Assembly (NCBI GenBank): GCA_021401465.1
Contig: JADDMT010000120.1
Span: 18,769 to 82,768 of the forward strand
Length of the DNA: 64,000 nt
DNA from: Teratosphaeria epicoccoides
Taxonomy: Eukaryota; Ascomycota; Dothideomycetes; Mycosphaerellales; Teratosphaeriaceae
Direction of reading: 5' to 3'
The position numbers were made by a program, and so were the translations under genes. The first letter of the stretch is position 1; each line of letters begins with the position of its first letter. Positions 45,490 through 57,141 of this stretch are shown here, one piece after another. The notes under the pieces are model-generated. The model searched no databases. It saw nothing but the letters and a program-made list of their open reading frames with translations, and was not told the DNA's origin.

Positions 45490-46122
45490 ATGTCTTCTCT
45501 TTCTACGTTACTGCCTTATGTTATCCTTGATACTAATGCCCCTTTAACGCAGAAACGTAAATGCGACGTAAATCGAATCTATCGTTAGAGCAAGGAAAGC
45601 GTAAAGTTTTGTACTTAGTGTTAAGAGCTAAAGCTTGTTTGTTAAGTGCACATTTCCTCAGGAAAATGTTCGTACTATTACTTTAGCAACTGTTAGAGTT
45701 ACAACGCGAAGGTAATAGAGGTCGAATAGAAAAGGTTAGGTAATTAGCGGAAAAGACTAATTACTAATCTCGACTATGCGAAGGCTGCCCTTACTAAGGC
45801 TTCGCAAAAGATAATAGAGGCGTACGTAAAAGAGATGCGTCTCTAGAAACAGTTAGATGCGGTCGACCGTAAGGTCAAGGATAGTCGTGCTCTTAAGGAG
45901 CGTGAGATTAGGGAGGACGAGGCTAAAGAGCAGGTTCTTTAGCAGACTAAACTCCTCCTTGACCTAGATCCTTTAGCGGGCCTTGCGCTTAGTCCCTCGA
46001 CATAGAGCGTAATAGACGGTTTTGCCGACGCATTGTATTAGGGTTTCCTGGATAGTGTAGTAGCCGAGCCTGTCGATAGCGTCTCGCAGGGGCCTAGCCA
46101 TAGTTTATAAGGTTCTTCTTAG
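45490..46122 (+). pseudogene. G-family antisense gene, copy B
   Basis: 633 nt, the same length as in G1 (38372-39004), with ATG-to-stop ends conserved. The N-terminus, coiled coil (KRLITNLDYAKAALTKAS), acidic EREIREDEAKEQ and tail are all recognisable. Several Cys codons of the zinc cluster are now Tyr (TGT/TGC to TAT/TAC), and about ten stops have appeared, mostly TAG. Equal length without frameshift in two diverged copies supports a real gene. Overlaps the end of pol, whose TAA is at 46105-46107 on the minus strand. Confidence 0.78.
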
Positions 46123-49100
46123 GTTCGTTTTCCGCTCGAAACTCCGTATCTTTTGCTAACAGTTTCGTAGGTGTTCTAGGGGTTCCTAGGTATTCTTAGT
46201 ACTAACGTATCCTTCCTATTTTACTAAGTACTCTTGCTGTCTATCTACCTAGCAAGTGTCGACAATCTTCTCGACAGTGTACTCTAGTTCTTCGACCTTA
46301 GGGTCAAGTAGTAAAGGTTCTGTTTGTAGTGTAGCGTCTAGCGCTACTAGTTCTAGCAGAGAGATATAGAACACAGGGTGTATTCTCATCTGCTTAGGTA
46401 GCTATAATTCAAAATTGACTAGTCCTTTCTTAGCCTTAATCTAGAATAGTCCTAGTTTTATAGCGTCTAGTTTTTTGCTTAGCTTGTCTAATTTGATGTT
46501 ACGGCAGAGGAGATACACCTTGTCCCCCTCCTTAAGAATTAGTCCCTTAATTCTTTTACGATTCGCGTACTATGCCATGTTCTGTTAATAGAACTACAGG
46601 TCAAGTCATACTTCGGTTTGTAGTTAGCAGAGGTATTCTACCTACCTAAGTACTACTAGGTTTAGATTACTAGTTAAGACATCTAGAATGTCTTCTATAG
46701 CTAATATATACGCCATCTGAAATAGCGAGAGTCTTGTCGACTCTGCTAGCGTACTATTATATACGAGTTATGCTATTAGTAACAACTCTACCTAGTTGTT
46801 CTAATCCCTATTAACATAGGATCGGAGGTACTATTCTAGCGTCTGATTTAGACGTTCTGTCTGCCTATCTATCTAAGGGTAGAAGGAAGTACTAAGTTAA
46901 TGCTTAACCTAGAATTGTCTTATTAGGGCTTTCTAAAAGTTAGATGTAAACACGGATCCTCGGTCTGTTACTAGGTCTTATAGCATGCTATGTAATGCTA
47001 CTACCTATTTGATAAAGACGTGTGCGATATCTTTAGTCTTAAAGTCTTTACAGTATAGGATAAACTTCCTAAACTTAGTGAATTAGTCGACTACTACCAT
47101 GATTCTATCGAAGAACTTCTTAGTAGCTAGTTCTCTCGACTAAGGTAGTTTAACGATAAAGTCTATAGCGAGCGATTCCTATAGCCGTTAGGGTACCTTT
47201 AGTAGTCATAGTAGCCTATATAGTTTGTGACAGTTATGCTTACTCTGTTAGCAAGTTACACATAAACAGACATAGTCCTTAATTGCCCTGCCTATCCTAG
47301 GGAAGTAATATTCTTGTCAGAGAATTTGCTTCATTTTAGACACTCCTAGGTGTCCTGCCTAAGGTACGTCATGTTAGAGGCGTAGTAGCTCTAAACATAA
47401 GGATGTTAGCATGTATACTAACCCTTAGAAGAGAAGTACTCTGTCTTCGTCTTCCTAGTCCTCCTGCCTATTAATGTCGTTACGGACAGTAAGTACAGTT
47501 AGGTCGTAGACTAGTGCGTTCTTTAGGTCATCCTAGAATTCACTAGTCTACGCGATAGCTGTAGCTACAAGTCAGTTAACTCTAAGCATGCTATTGCTAT
47601 TCTCTTAGAGAATGACATGTTTCTCCCTTTTTACGCCTTTTATGTAGTTAGTCTAACGACTAAGTGCATTAGCGCGTGCGTTGTCAGATCCCTTGCGATA
47701 GACGATCTTGTAGTTAAAGCTAGAGAGTTCCTTACTCTATTAGACTTGTCGTCGATTTAACTCTTTCGTCGTAGTAAAGTATCGTAAGTTTTCGTGGTCC
47801 GTGTAGACTATAACCTAGTGTTTAGGTCCTTCCAAGTAGACTCGCCATGCCTTGTAGGCGTCTACTATGGCTAGAAGCTCTTTATTGTAGACGTCGTAGC
47901 GGAGCTTAGGTCCTAACAGCTTCCTCGAGTAGTAGGCAACTAGCTGTAGTCGTCTACTCGGTCCTAGTTAACTTAAGCATGCTCTAAGTGCTACGTCGGA
48001 GGCATTAGTCTTGACTATAATAGGCTTATTAGGGTCAAATACAAGTAAGATCAGCTAATCTGTAAATTGTTGCTTGAGTTCCTCGAAGGCCTTCCGTTAG
48101 GCGTCGTCCTAAACGAATAGTGTATCCTTCGTAGTAAGGGTCGTAAGTAGTGCTATAATCCTTAAGTAGTTTGCGATAAACCTTTAGTAGAAGTTAGCGA
48201 ACCTAAGGAAGGACTATACTTCCTTAACATTAGTTAGCGTAGGCTACTCCTTCACGACTTTAACCTTCTTAGTGTCTATTTTGATTCTGTCCTAGGCTAC
48301 TACGTAGCCGAGGAATTAGACTTCTTGCTTATGAAACTCGCTCTTCTAAGGTTTAGCTTTTAGCTTGTAATCCTAGAGTTTCTAAAGTACCTTACGTACG
48401 TAAGTCTTATGTTCTTCGATCATTCGTAAGTAGATAAGGATATCATCTAAGTATATAACTACAAAGACGTCGAGGTACTTACGTAGCACATTGTTAATAA
48501 ATGCCTGCTATGTAGCTAGGGCGTTCGTCAACCTAAATGGCATGACTATATACTCGTAGTATCCTGACCTAGTTTAGAACGTAGTCTTCTATTCTTTGCC
48601 TTCCTTGATTTAAATTCGGTTATACACTCCTAGTATGTCAAACTTCGAAAACTATACTACTCCCTGCAGGCGATCCTGTAATTTAGAAAGCAAAGGAGGC
48701 GGATAACTGTTTTTTATTATAATGTCGTTTAATCTATAATAGTCGACGTAAAGTCGCTAGTCGTCTTCTCCCTTAGGGACGAATAGGATTAGGTACCCTA
48801 CTAGTAACTACGATTCGCAAATAAAGCCTTTCTAGAGGTTATCTTCAAGGTATTTCCGGAGAATTTCTAGTTTAGCTACTAATAATAGGCAAACTAGTTG
48901 CTTCGTTAGCGTTCTACCTAGAAGTAAGGGTATCTTGTAGTCCTACTCCTAGTGTTCTAGCAGAGCCTCTTAGTTAGGTTCTTCCTGAAAAGAGTAGCAA
49001 ACTCTTTATACTCGTTAGGAACTATGAACTTGACTTCGACTTAGACTGTGTTGCTTTAACCTATAGGACGTGTACTTCCTGTTCTAGATCCTCGATAGTA

Positions 49101-49640
49101 GCGACTATCTCGTTTGAAGTCATAGCACATATTTTAATCTTGCCTAGTACGTCATGTACTATAGGTAGAGGTATCAATTTTAAGAGTTCTAGGAACTAGA
49201 TCCTCTCGTTCTTCTAGTCGAGGTAGGGGTTAGCGTTCCTTAGCCATAGCAACCCTAGCACTACATCTAAGCCAGGCGACTCTGTGATGTCAAACTAGAT
49301 TATCTCTTAGTAGCGTCTTATCCGCAGAGGTACTGTCTTAGTCTCTTTGTCAACTACTCCTTAGTTGTACGTGACTAGCTTCCTATTAATTGCTTGTAGC
49401 GAGAAAGCGTTCGTCTTCGCCTGTAGCTATACCCTAGCTGTCCTAGCAAACTTAGGCGTCATGAAGATTCTAGTGCATCCTGAATCTATTAAGGCCTAGG
49501 CTAGTGTCTCGTTAATGTGCACCTATACTCTGAGGTTGTCTGCGTATCTGACACTAATCGCGGCACATCGTTACAGCCCTGTTTAGTCTGTCCGTAGGTC
49601 TAATTCCGGCGGAACTAGTCGTTTCCTAAATGGCTGTCTT
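46105..49640 (-). pseudogene. pol: pol of G copy B, decayed
   Basis: Colinear with G1 pol in reverse. Chromodomain at about 46175-46285, integrase about 46840-47350, RNase H about 47640-48050, RT YLDD box near 48440 and VDYRGLN-type block near 48730, protease near 49440-49490. Dense TAG stops. Confidence 0.87.
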
Positions 49641-51391
49641 CGCGGACTAATTCAGGGATCATGTAGTCTTAGCTTATTCTTCTTCGAGCATTTCTACTAA
49701 TTAGGCTAAGAGGTAGCACTCGCTCTCGGCCTCGTTATTCCTCCCGCGTTTCTTGCGTACTCCATTTTTAACTAGTTAACCTAGAGCTATAATGTTCGTA
49801 GAACCTAAATACCTTCGTAGGTAAAGTAGCCTCCTTAGGGCGTAAACTCTACTCCGAACGGTACAATTTCTTGGACAATCTTCTAATGCAAGTAAGGGTA
49901 AGCTATAACTAGTAGTCTCCTTAGGTGTCGTCGCATGCTGTTAGCTAGTTCCTTATATCGAAGCTAGTTGACATGCTATACTCTATTACTCTATAGGCAA
50001 GCCTGAGCCTAATAGTTCTAAATAAGTCGGATGATATTAAGTCTAATGTCATGTAGTAGCATGACCTATCTTTCTGTATTCTCGTCTTCCTCAGAATCAG
50101 GAATGACAGCTTTGACGAGCTCATAGTTGTCGTCAGAACTTTCTTCTTCTAGTAGCTCCTGTTATCTTAGGACTATCGAGTTAGAAGGTATACCCCTTAG
50201 TGTATAGATAGACTATGCCTTGTTACGGCTAGGGTACTATCCGGAACTATCTTTGTCACTCTTGTGAATCCGACAATCGTCGTTATAGCACATAGTCTAA
50301 GTAAGTAAGGCATAGTCTAGTACTTGAGTAGTAGCAGCCGTCTGCTTAGGCCCTAATGTTGTCGCGTAAACCTGTTCTGTCCGTTATAGTTCATGACGCT
50401 GTTTCTTAACAGAACATTTGCGAGCAAAGTGTCCTTTCTTTCTACAGTTGTAGCACTCGAGGTTACTCTTGTCGAATGGCTTCTTCGGACTATTCTAGGT
50501 AGGAGGGCCCTTCTAGGGCTTTCCTTAGGGTCCCTTCCTTAGACGTCCCTTAGTCGCATCTAACTCTATTAGTTAGAGACTATAATAATTGCTTCGCTAC
50601 TTTAGTGCTAATCGTTAGACCTTGTAGTTAGCCTGTGCTAGCCTGCGATTTCTATGTTGTCGCTCTTGCTGTTATTCCTAGATGCGATTATTGATCCTAA
50701 TCGCGAGATCGCTTATTTCCTTGAATGTCGTTAGTTAATCTCCTTGGGCAATTTCGTCTTTAACTGTCTCCTTTAGTCCCTAATAGAACTAAGCGGCCAA
50801 AGCGTTATCATTCTAGTCAACTTAAGCAGAGAGGGTCTCAAAGTCCGCCTAGTACTTAATTGCAGAACCCTTCTGCTAGATTCCTAGGAGAGCTCTCTTA
50901 GCCTCTTGTTGTTCGTTACTAAGCCTAAAGGCTTCGCGTAATGCCTTAAACAAGGACTTGTCTAAGTTAAGAATCTCTCTAGTCGTCGTCTTCCTAGCTT
51001 CGACACTCCTGATGTGGTCTAGATAATCCGAAAGATGAGGCTAGATAAACTTGAACGCTACTCCCTTTAGGTAAGAGATAATGTATATCATTTGTTTATG
51101 ATGTGTTATGAACTGTTCTGTATCTACGTTAAATGCTAACTAGTATTAGAGGATAAACATCTTAACTTAAGATTGTTGTCCTATGAACTCTATAGGGCTT
51201 CCTATCTTAAAGCCGTTGTTGCCATGTCTGTTTCTAGTAGTCAAGCCTGTAACAGATGCTAGAGCTATCTTACTAAGGTAAATAGACTCAAGCTACTAAG
51301 TAATTTAAGGTATAGTAGCAACTTATTCTTATAGTGTTAGTTGACTATTATCGCTAGATGTTAAACTAACAGCTAAAGAACTACTTAACAT
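49600..51391 (-). pseudogene. gag: gag of G copy B, decayed
   Basis: Starts at ATG 51391, 60 bases inside the LTR. Zinc knuckle region near 50420-50465. Ends at the TAG equivalent to G1's gag stop. The slippery heptamer is AGGAAAC here instead of GGGAAAC. Confidence 0.83.
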
Positions 51392-51450
51392 AGGCGTATG
51401 TTAAGCGCTTGACGAGTCCCCTAATACTTCCTCAGAAGTAGTACTTAGAA

Positions 51451-51865
51451 TGTCATAAGGGTAGATGCTAATAGTAGGAAGGGGATCAGGTGTTAGACTT
51501 GAAGAGTAGTAAAGAATATTGACAATAGCAATTAGCCTTATAACTAACTATACCTAGTAAGGTAAATGGAATTAAGCACGAAGCTCCTAACTGCCTAGCC
51601 TAAAGCTATTCCTATATACTGGAGAGGTATAGTAGCTCTGTTAAGTCTGTTACTAGACCTGTTAGACCTATGTCTATAGATCTGTAGACTAACCCTACAG
51701 ATCCGGGTGTCTATCCTTACGTGACAGATCCTTTCCTCTATGTAGGCCTATAGATCTGTAGGCTAACCCTACAGATCTAGGTGTCTGTCCTTACGTGACA
51801 GATCCTTTCCCTATACATGTGTTATAACTCATGCCGTAGTGTTCTAATCTATGACTCTCATGACA
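51451..51865 (-). repeat. 5' LTR of G copy B
   Basis: 415 bp, TGTCATAAGGG...CTCATGACA, followed by the TCTAC duplicate. Confidence 0.94.
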
Positions 51866-52500
51866 TCTACGGACTTCCTTCTATGTCCTTAGCTACTCCT
51901 AGTTACGCACAGCTTCTACCTTTTCTAGGTCGGTCCCTATGCCTTTTCTGTTAGCATGGATTATAAACCCTAGGTACTTGATTTCCTTCTTAGCAAACTT
52001 AGTCTTCCTAAGGTCGAGATATAGGCCCCTGTCCTAGAGCTTCTAGAGTACTCGCATTACCTTAGCAAAATAGTCTTCTTGCGAACTGCCGCTATATATG
52101 ATGACATCGTCCATGTATGTAGAGGCGTAGTCGTCTAACTCCTTACGTAACAGTGTGTTAATATATCGCTAGAAAGTCGCAGAGCCCTAGATAAACCAAA
52201 CAGACATACTAACTATTTAAATAAGCCGAATCTTGTACGAAAGGCCGTTTTGTACTCGTGTCCTTTCGCTATACAGATTTAGTAGAAGGCTAATACTACG
52301 TCTACCTTAGTAAGCTACTAGGCGCCTGTGAGGTTCCTTAAGGTCTCTAGGACTAACGGAAGGGGGTACCTATCTTGCTTTGTGATCGCGTTAAGAGTAT
52401 AGTAGTCGCAGTAGAACTAGAGGCCTTCCCCTAGCTTCTAGACAAAAAGCATAGGAGCCGCGGCCTCCGAGTTAGTAGGCTAGATGAATCCCTTAACTCT
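51866..52500 (-). pseudogene. pol: RT part of F2 pol
   Basis: Continues 44343-44995 across copy B. YIDDVIIYS-type box near 52090-52125; colinear with F1 5240-5880. Decayed. Confidence 0.82.
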
Positions 52501-53060
52501 CTCCTATCCTTCTACTAATGCTTCTATTACTCCTACTTCCTGACTCTAAGCAGGAGTTAATCTTTTCCTAAGTCCTTCTTCCTAGGTTCCTCTGTCTCCT
52601 GACTGTCCTCTAGTAATAGCGATACCTAAGTGTCATAGATTATGTTCTAGTAATAATCTACGCTTATTAGGGGTTTTGTCCTAGAATACGCCCTAAGCAA
52701 ACTCCTTATCTAGAGTAGGTAGTCCCTAAATGATTCGGCCTTTCTGTCCTACGTTAGCGGCCTCTACTCTTAGGGTCCTATTAGTTCTATGCTAGAGTTT
52801 GCGCGCATTGCTATAGCTAGTGCGTCCGCGAGAGCTTTTAGCAGCTCCTCTAACAGGGCGCCTGTGCCCTGTTACTACTAGGACTCTGATTCGTTTAACG
52901 TAGCTCGCGTAGCGGTTAGCTTAGCTATAATCTGCTATTGTTAGGCATGCATTCCTTTGATAACATGACGCATTTCTACTAACGCTTCTTCGTTTGTAGA
53001 TCCCTTAGACACTAGGGTCGATTAGCTAGGGGACAGCCCTTCTATAGTGAAATCGATTAT
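52501..53060 (-). pseudogene. gag: gag N-terminus of F2 fused to pre-RT by deletion
   Basis: Reverse complement begins like F1 gag (FTIE, LVSKG, EIQAVIK-like) and continues to a SFRDYL block and YYQNIIYDT near 52620. It then jumps straight to sequence just before RT. The capsid core, zinc knuckle and protease of F1 (about 1.3 kb) are absent, so F2 could not have made a full Gag after this loss. Confidence 0.65.
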
Positions 53061-53066
53061 ACTTAA

Positions 53067-53238
53067 TGTCATAGGTAAACAGCATGTACACAGGGGTTCA
53101 TGTAGTATTTAACAAGTACGATAGGGAGAGAAGGACTATCTGCTAGCTGTCCGGTCCTTTATAGCCGGCCTTGTCCCTTGTCAGGGGTCACGCATAGGCC
53201 TTAGCCTATGCTAAGGACCTAGGGCCTTGCCCTTTACA
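53067..53238 (-). repeat. 5' LTR of F2
   Basis: 172 bp, TGTCATAGGTAAACAG...CCTTTACA. Copia E2 sequence resumes right after it. Confidence 0.9.
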
Positions 53239-53848
53239 TCTTGCTATTACTATGTATTCTGATTCCATTAGAAATCTAGCTACTAACTTCTGCTTCTTAC
53301 TTGTCTAGGATACTAGACCTCCTACTAGTAGGTAGACATTACCTAGGACTAGTCTATAGTCTGTCTTGTCTATTACGTAGTTAGAGTTAGAGTATCCTTC
53401 TAGTATTCTCTGACCCTTCGCTATATAGATAATCCTAAGGTCCTTTGTTAAGCGTATGTATCTTCCTAGCTTCTTTAGAGCTTGCTAGTAATACTAAGCT
53501 AGGTCTAACATGTACTAGCTTAGTCTTCTAAGCGCGAACGCGATGTCTAGTCAGGTTAGAATGCCTGCGTAGATCTATCTCCTAATACTCTCCTAGTACT
53601 CCTTGCGATTTACTCTGACAGCGTCAGGCCCTAATAGTCTAATTGCATCATAGCTGTCTATTAGTAATCAGGTTAGTATAGCACTTTCCTTAGTCATTAT
53701 GAGCTTGTCTAGAACTTCGTCAACATAGTAGGTCTAATCTAGCTAACTATTCTAACATTTAGCAGATATGTTGCCTTACCTAGGTTCTTAATCTTGAAGA
53801 ATGTTGCAAACTTGCTCTTAAACTAATTCACATTGCCTACGTCTCGAA
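53239..53848 (-). pseudogene. pol: RT/RNase H fragment of copia E2 pol
   Basis: Reverse complement matches E1 16800-17420 (a KSKFATFFKIKDLGK-like block at the right, EAEY at the left). Ends abruptly at about 53848; E1 sequence upstream of this is not present. Confidence 0.8.
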
Positions 53849-53999
53849 AACTTAACCCCTAAGTAGTACGAAGTACGAAGAGTAGACCGAGTAGAGCCGA
53901 GTTAGCTAAGTAAGTGCTAGTAGTATACTAGTAGTATCTTACTAGCTCGGCCTACTCGGCCCTACTCCTAGCTACTCAATTCACGGGCTCGTTAGCCTT
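53849..53999. repeat. Inverted repeat at the E2 truncation point
   Basis: Arms of about 30-35 bases rich in CCGAGTAG at 53878-53912 face CTCGGCCTACTCGG at 53934-53966 around a GCTAGTAGTATACTAG centre, itself palindromic. It may be a palindrome-mediated break site or the end of an unknown element. Confidence 0.5.
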
Positions 54000-55990
54000 C
54001 CTACTTATGCCTACTCGTAGGCGTGCTTATTTAACGGATTTTCACTTAATCGCTACTTCCCTACACTCGTACGCTCCTCTAACATGTATGTCTACTTAGC
54101 CCTACTCCTAGCCCTATAATCTGGCGACAGGCATTACTACTAAGTATTAGTAATATGTAGTAGTTAGAACACGCACTACTATAGCCGCTTGCCTGTAGTA
54201 ATTAGCTACTATTCTAATACGTAGTCTATAATAGGCTAACAGAACAGGAAACAGCATCGTTCTTAGGGTGTCGATATCAAATACAGGCCCTCTTAATTCA
54301 CGAGCTTAGCTTGTTTGTCACAAAATACACCTTTTTGTCTACTGCTAAATAAACAGTCAAAATAGACCCCTAGGCTGTCTACATATTATCCCTATGTCAT
54401 CCGTACTATTACTACAGCCTATACTACAATCTGCGTAAGCCCCCCTCATAATAGGGTAGAAAGGTTACTAACTACTCCCTTCTTCCTACTACAATGCTTG
54501 TGAATAAAACTTGTCTTTAGACTACTGTCTCCCTCATATAGCTCGTTTACTACACTAGCTACTACGCTGCTATCTCTATGCTGTAGGTAGTCTCTAAAGC
54601 CTTCTATAGTTAACAGCTGTAGCTTGTAAGTTGTCTACATCCTCCTATGCCTTTCCTTATACGCTAGGAGGCGCATCTAGTCCGCAAACTATTCGACGAT
54701 CTTGTCTTCGACCTCTACGCTCTCTAACATTCCCTTTTACTTCTTGACTACTAGAAACTGAAGTCGAGGTAGCCGAGTAGCCATAATAGTCATGTAGAGT
54801 ACGAACTACTTAGACTACACGAAACTGCAGAGGTCCGCATTAATGTCATCTGAATTCCGGTAAATACATACATACCTGCCTACTATATTAGTAGTAGCTA
54901 AGCAGCTACTACGACTAAAATATGCTACTGTTAAATCACATCTACCTACTATTACTATATAAAATTAACAGGGACTACAGCTCTTACTAGCATGCTAGTC
55001 TCATAGGAGCTAAGAAACAAGTAACCTATAAGTAATACTATCTCTGCTAGCTCGCTAGACTTTAGGAAACACGGCTAGATCCCCCTTTAGAACACTACTA
55101 TGTCTCTACGCCTGCCTGCTTACTAGCCTACTATAGCCTTAGAAACATGTGTCGAGATGCACATATGTACTTGTTAGCATATCTCGTTCCTCTACATGTA
55201 GTACTAGACGATAAACAGCTTATTCATTATGCCATTTAAAGTAGCTAAGTTGTTACGGGCTCCTGCGACGACGTCGCCAAACTCGCCCTATAGACACTCC
55301 CTAAACTATGGAGAGAACTTGTCGTATAATGGCTCTATGTCGTATGTATTCTACAGGCCTTAGTAGAATGCCTAGGTGTACTAGTCTTCTGTCTTGTACT
55401 CGACATTAACCTTCTTTTAGCCTGACTAATTAGCGTCTTCTGTCTTTATTACAATGAAGACAACCTTCCTATTCCTTTTGCTCCTAAACACACGGACCCC
55501 CCTAAAACTCATCTAAGGGGCGTTAGGGGTCCTATTATAACTAATGACAGTTAGCCTGCTAAAGAAAGGCTCATGTATACCTAGCGGTCTAGTAGGTAGC
55601 ACTTCGAACACCTTGTTTGTAATTAGGGGCAGTATACTATTAGCCTGCTCCCTTGTTACGCGACTCGCTATGTCCTCCCCTTCAAAGATCTTCTTAAACG
55701 GCAGGATTTTGACATGTCTAGTAAACATGAAGTTAGTAACTAGTCGTTATATCTTAGGGTTAACTGCATACTAATTCCTATTCTAGGTTAGCCGCTTAGC
55801 GTAGCTGTCCTTGTAGTTGTCATGCTAGTTAATTATCTAGCAATTCTTGCTATAGTAGGCTACTACCTAACATAGGCACTTCTTGAGTAGGCTGTCGATG
55901 CCACAATTAGCGCATTAAGCGACTATGCTAGCTATTGTCTTAAATAGTAAGATAGAGGGTTAATTGATGTTACTACTACTTGTGTGTATT
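54000..55990 (-). pseudogene. Unrecognised decayed gene, probably spliced
   Basis: Minus-strand coding-like stretches: about 54960-55800 (open for 71 codons at 55513-55728, then GVRVFRSKRNRKVVFIVIKTED and a FGDVVAGARNNLATLNGIMN block near 55215-55285) and about 54430-54850 (DDINADLCSFV, VEVEDKIVE, YKLQLLTIEGFRDYLQHRD). Between them 54860-54960 looks like an intron with a TACTAAT-like branch. A further stretch at 54150-54390 reads YVDSLGVYFDCLF. Stops are mostly TAG, as in the elements around. I do not recognise the protein; it could be a DNA transposon gene or a host gene trapped in the repeat pile. No terminal repeats were found that clearly bound it. Confidence 0.45.
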
Positions 55991-56731
55991 AGGCAAGTCT
56001 TTAAAGTTAGTTAATGTAATTAGTAAAGAGTAAAAGTAGAAGAGTAGTAGTAGATATAGATATCTCTTGCTACTAAGTACACGCGCTACTACCTAGCTAG
56101 CGTACATGAGGCTGTCGTAACTGCCGTCTAGATTAGTTAGCTACTACGTGCCGCTATGTGCTACATGTAGGTAGTTATGCGCTCTTAACAGAGAAGCAGC
56201 AACTATGGCAACATCTATCCTATGTAGCTGTATCTGCTAAGTGTACATGCTACTATTAAGCTAGCGTTAGTATAACTATGTTATAGTTGCTACTATCCCT
56301 AATGCCTCCGTATAGTAGTAGATAAGGTTAGTAGGTCGCAACTACGAGGATCATTTTTTACTGCCTTTTAAGGCAGAATCGCCTAATATCACGCCTTCTT
56401 CATTTAGTCATATGCCTAGGTAGTAGTGTGTAATATTTAACCGAATCTGTGACAGTATTACGTGCCTTCTGTTTCTAGCCATTTTTTAGGTAGTAGCGTC
56501 ATGTGCCTTCTATTTCTAGTCATTTCTTAGGCAGAAGCTAATAATGTGATAATATAACGTGTGCGGTTAGCGACTATGTAGAGCATATGACCTATAGCTA
56601 CTAAAATACAAAAGAAGCTTAGTGCTTCGAACTTCTTTCTTTTAAATAACTACCTTATCTAGTACTTAGCTTCTTCTTTAGCATCTATACGGATACTAGC
56701 ACACTAATAACACTATAGCATGTAAGCATTA
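55991..56731. other. Non-coding stretch with short tandem repeats
   Basis: No coding frame. At 56380-56535 a roughly 41-base unit with GTGCCTTCT..TTTCTAG.CATTT occurs two to three times, imperfectly. A small hairpin AAGAAGC...GCTTCGAACTTCTT lies near 56612-56640. CATTA precedes the D4 LTR and would be its target duplicate. Confidence 0.5.
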
Positions 56732-57092
56732 TGATACGGTTAATACTAGGGGGCTATTAGAACCGCATAGGTTCTAATGCCCGCCCTTAGCATGTAGTGA
56801 CCCTACTACATATAGCAAGGGGGTCCTTCGTACATACGTTAGCTCGTATGTCGTCTAAGAGGGATTAGTTGTCGACGTAGGACGCCCCTACGTCGCTGAC
56901 CCTATAGTACCCCTGCGGGGTTAGGCTCGGACATGCTTTCCCTAATTAAGGAGCGTTAGGGGTTATAAGTACCCTTAGCGCTACCTCTGTAATAAGCAGA
57001 AAGCAGCGCTGTCTTGTACCTATTAAAAGGTCGGATTACTCTGTCACACTACGAGATATTTTCTATATCATATAGCATATACATCTATATTA
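56732..57092 (+). repeat. 5' LTR of D4
   Basis: 361 bp, TGATACGG...TATATTA, with the D hairpin. Confidence 0.93.
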
Positions 57093-57141
57093 GTTCTGCT
57101 TTCTCCCCCCTGCTTTATAGTCTAGCAGAGAATACTACAAT

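Larger units (their letters stand above)
44996..51865 (-). mobile_element. G-family gypsy chromovirus copy B, full length
   Basis: 6870 bp with two LTRs of exactly 415 bp and an exact target-site duplicate TCTAC (44991-44995 and 51866-51870). Inserted in the RT/RNase H region of F2. Structurally identical to G1 but much more decayed and with LTRs about 75 bp shorter. Confidence 0.96.
40554..53238 (-). mobile_element. F-family gypsy chromovirus F2 (complete ends, nested insertions, internal deletion)
   Basis: Two LTRs of 172 bp (40554-40725 and 53067-53238), flanked by TATTG and TCTTG (4/5 duplicate), inserted in copia E2 RNase H. Contains polypurine tract, antisense gene, integrase-chromodomain, solo LTR H, RNase H/RT split by G copy B, and a gag reduced to its N-terminus. 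Compared with F1 about 1.3 kb of gag/protease is missing. Confidence 0.88.
30560..53848 (-). mobile_element. Ty1/copia element E2 (5'-truncated, split by G1 and F2)
   Basis: Segments 30560-32555, 39574-40553 and 53239-53848 are colinear with E1 in reverse orientation once G1 and F2 are removed. It ends within RT at about 53848, where homology to E1 stops; no 5' LTR follows. Its 3' LTR abuts the small F-like element at 30552, leaving only seven bases between. Confidence 0.88.

Noticed and set aside
55544..55774. 76-codon plus-strand frame opposite 55513-55728
   Set aside because: The minus-strand reading continues with coding-like blocks on both sides; this one does not.
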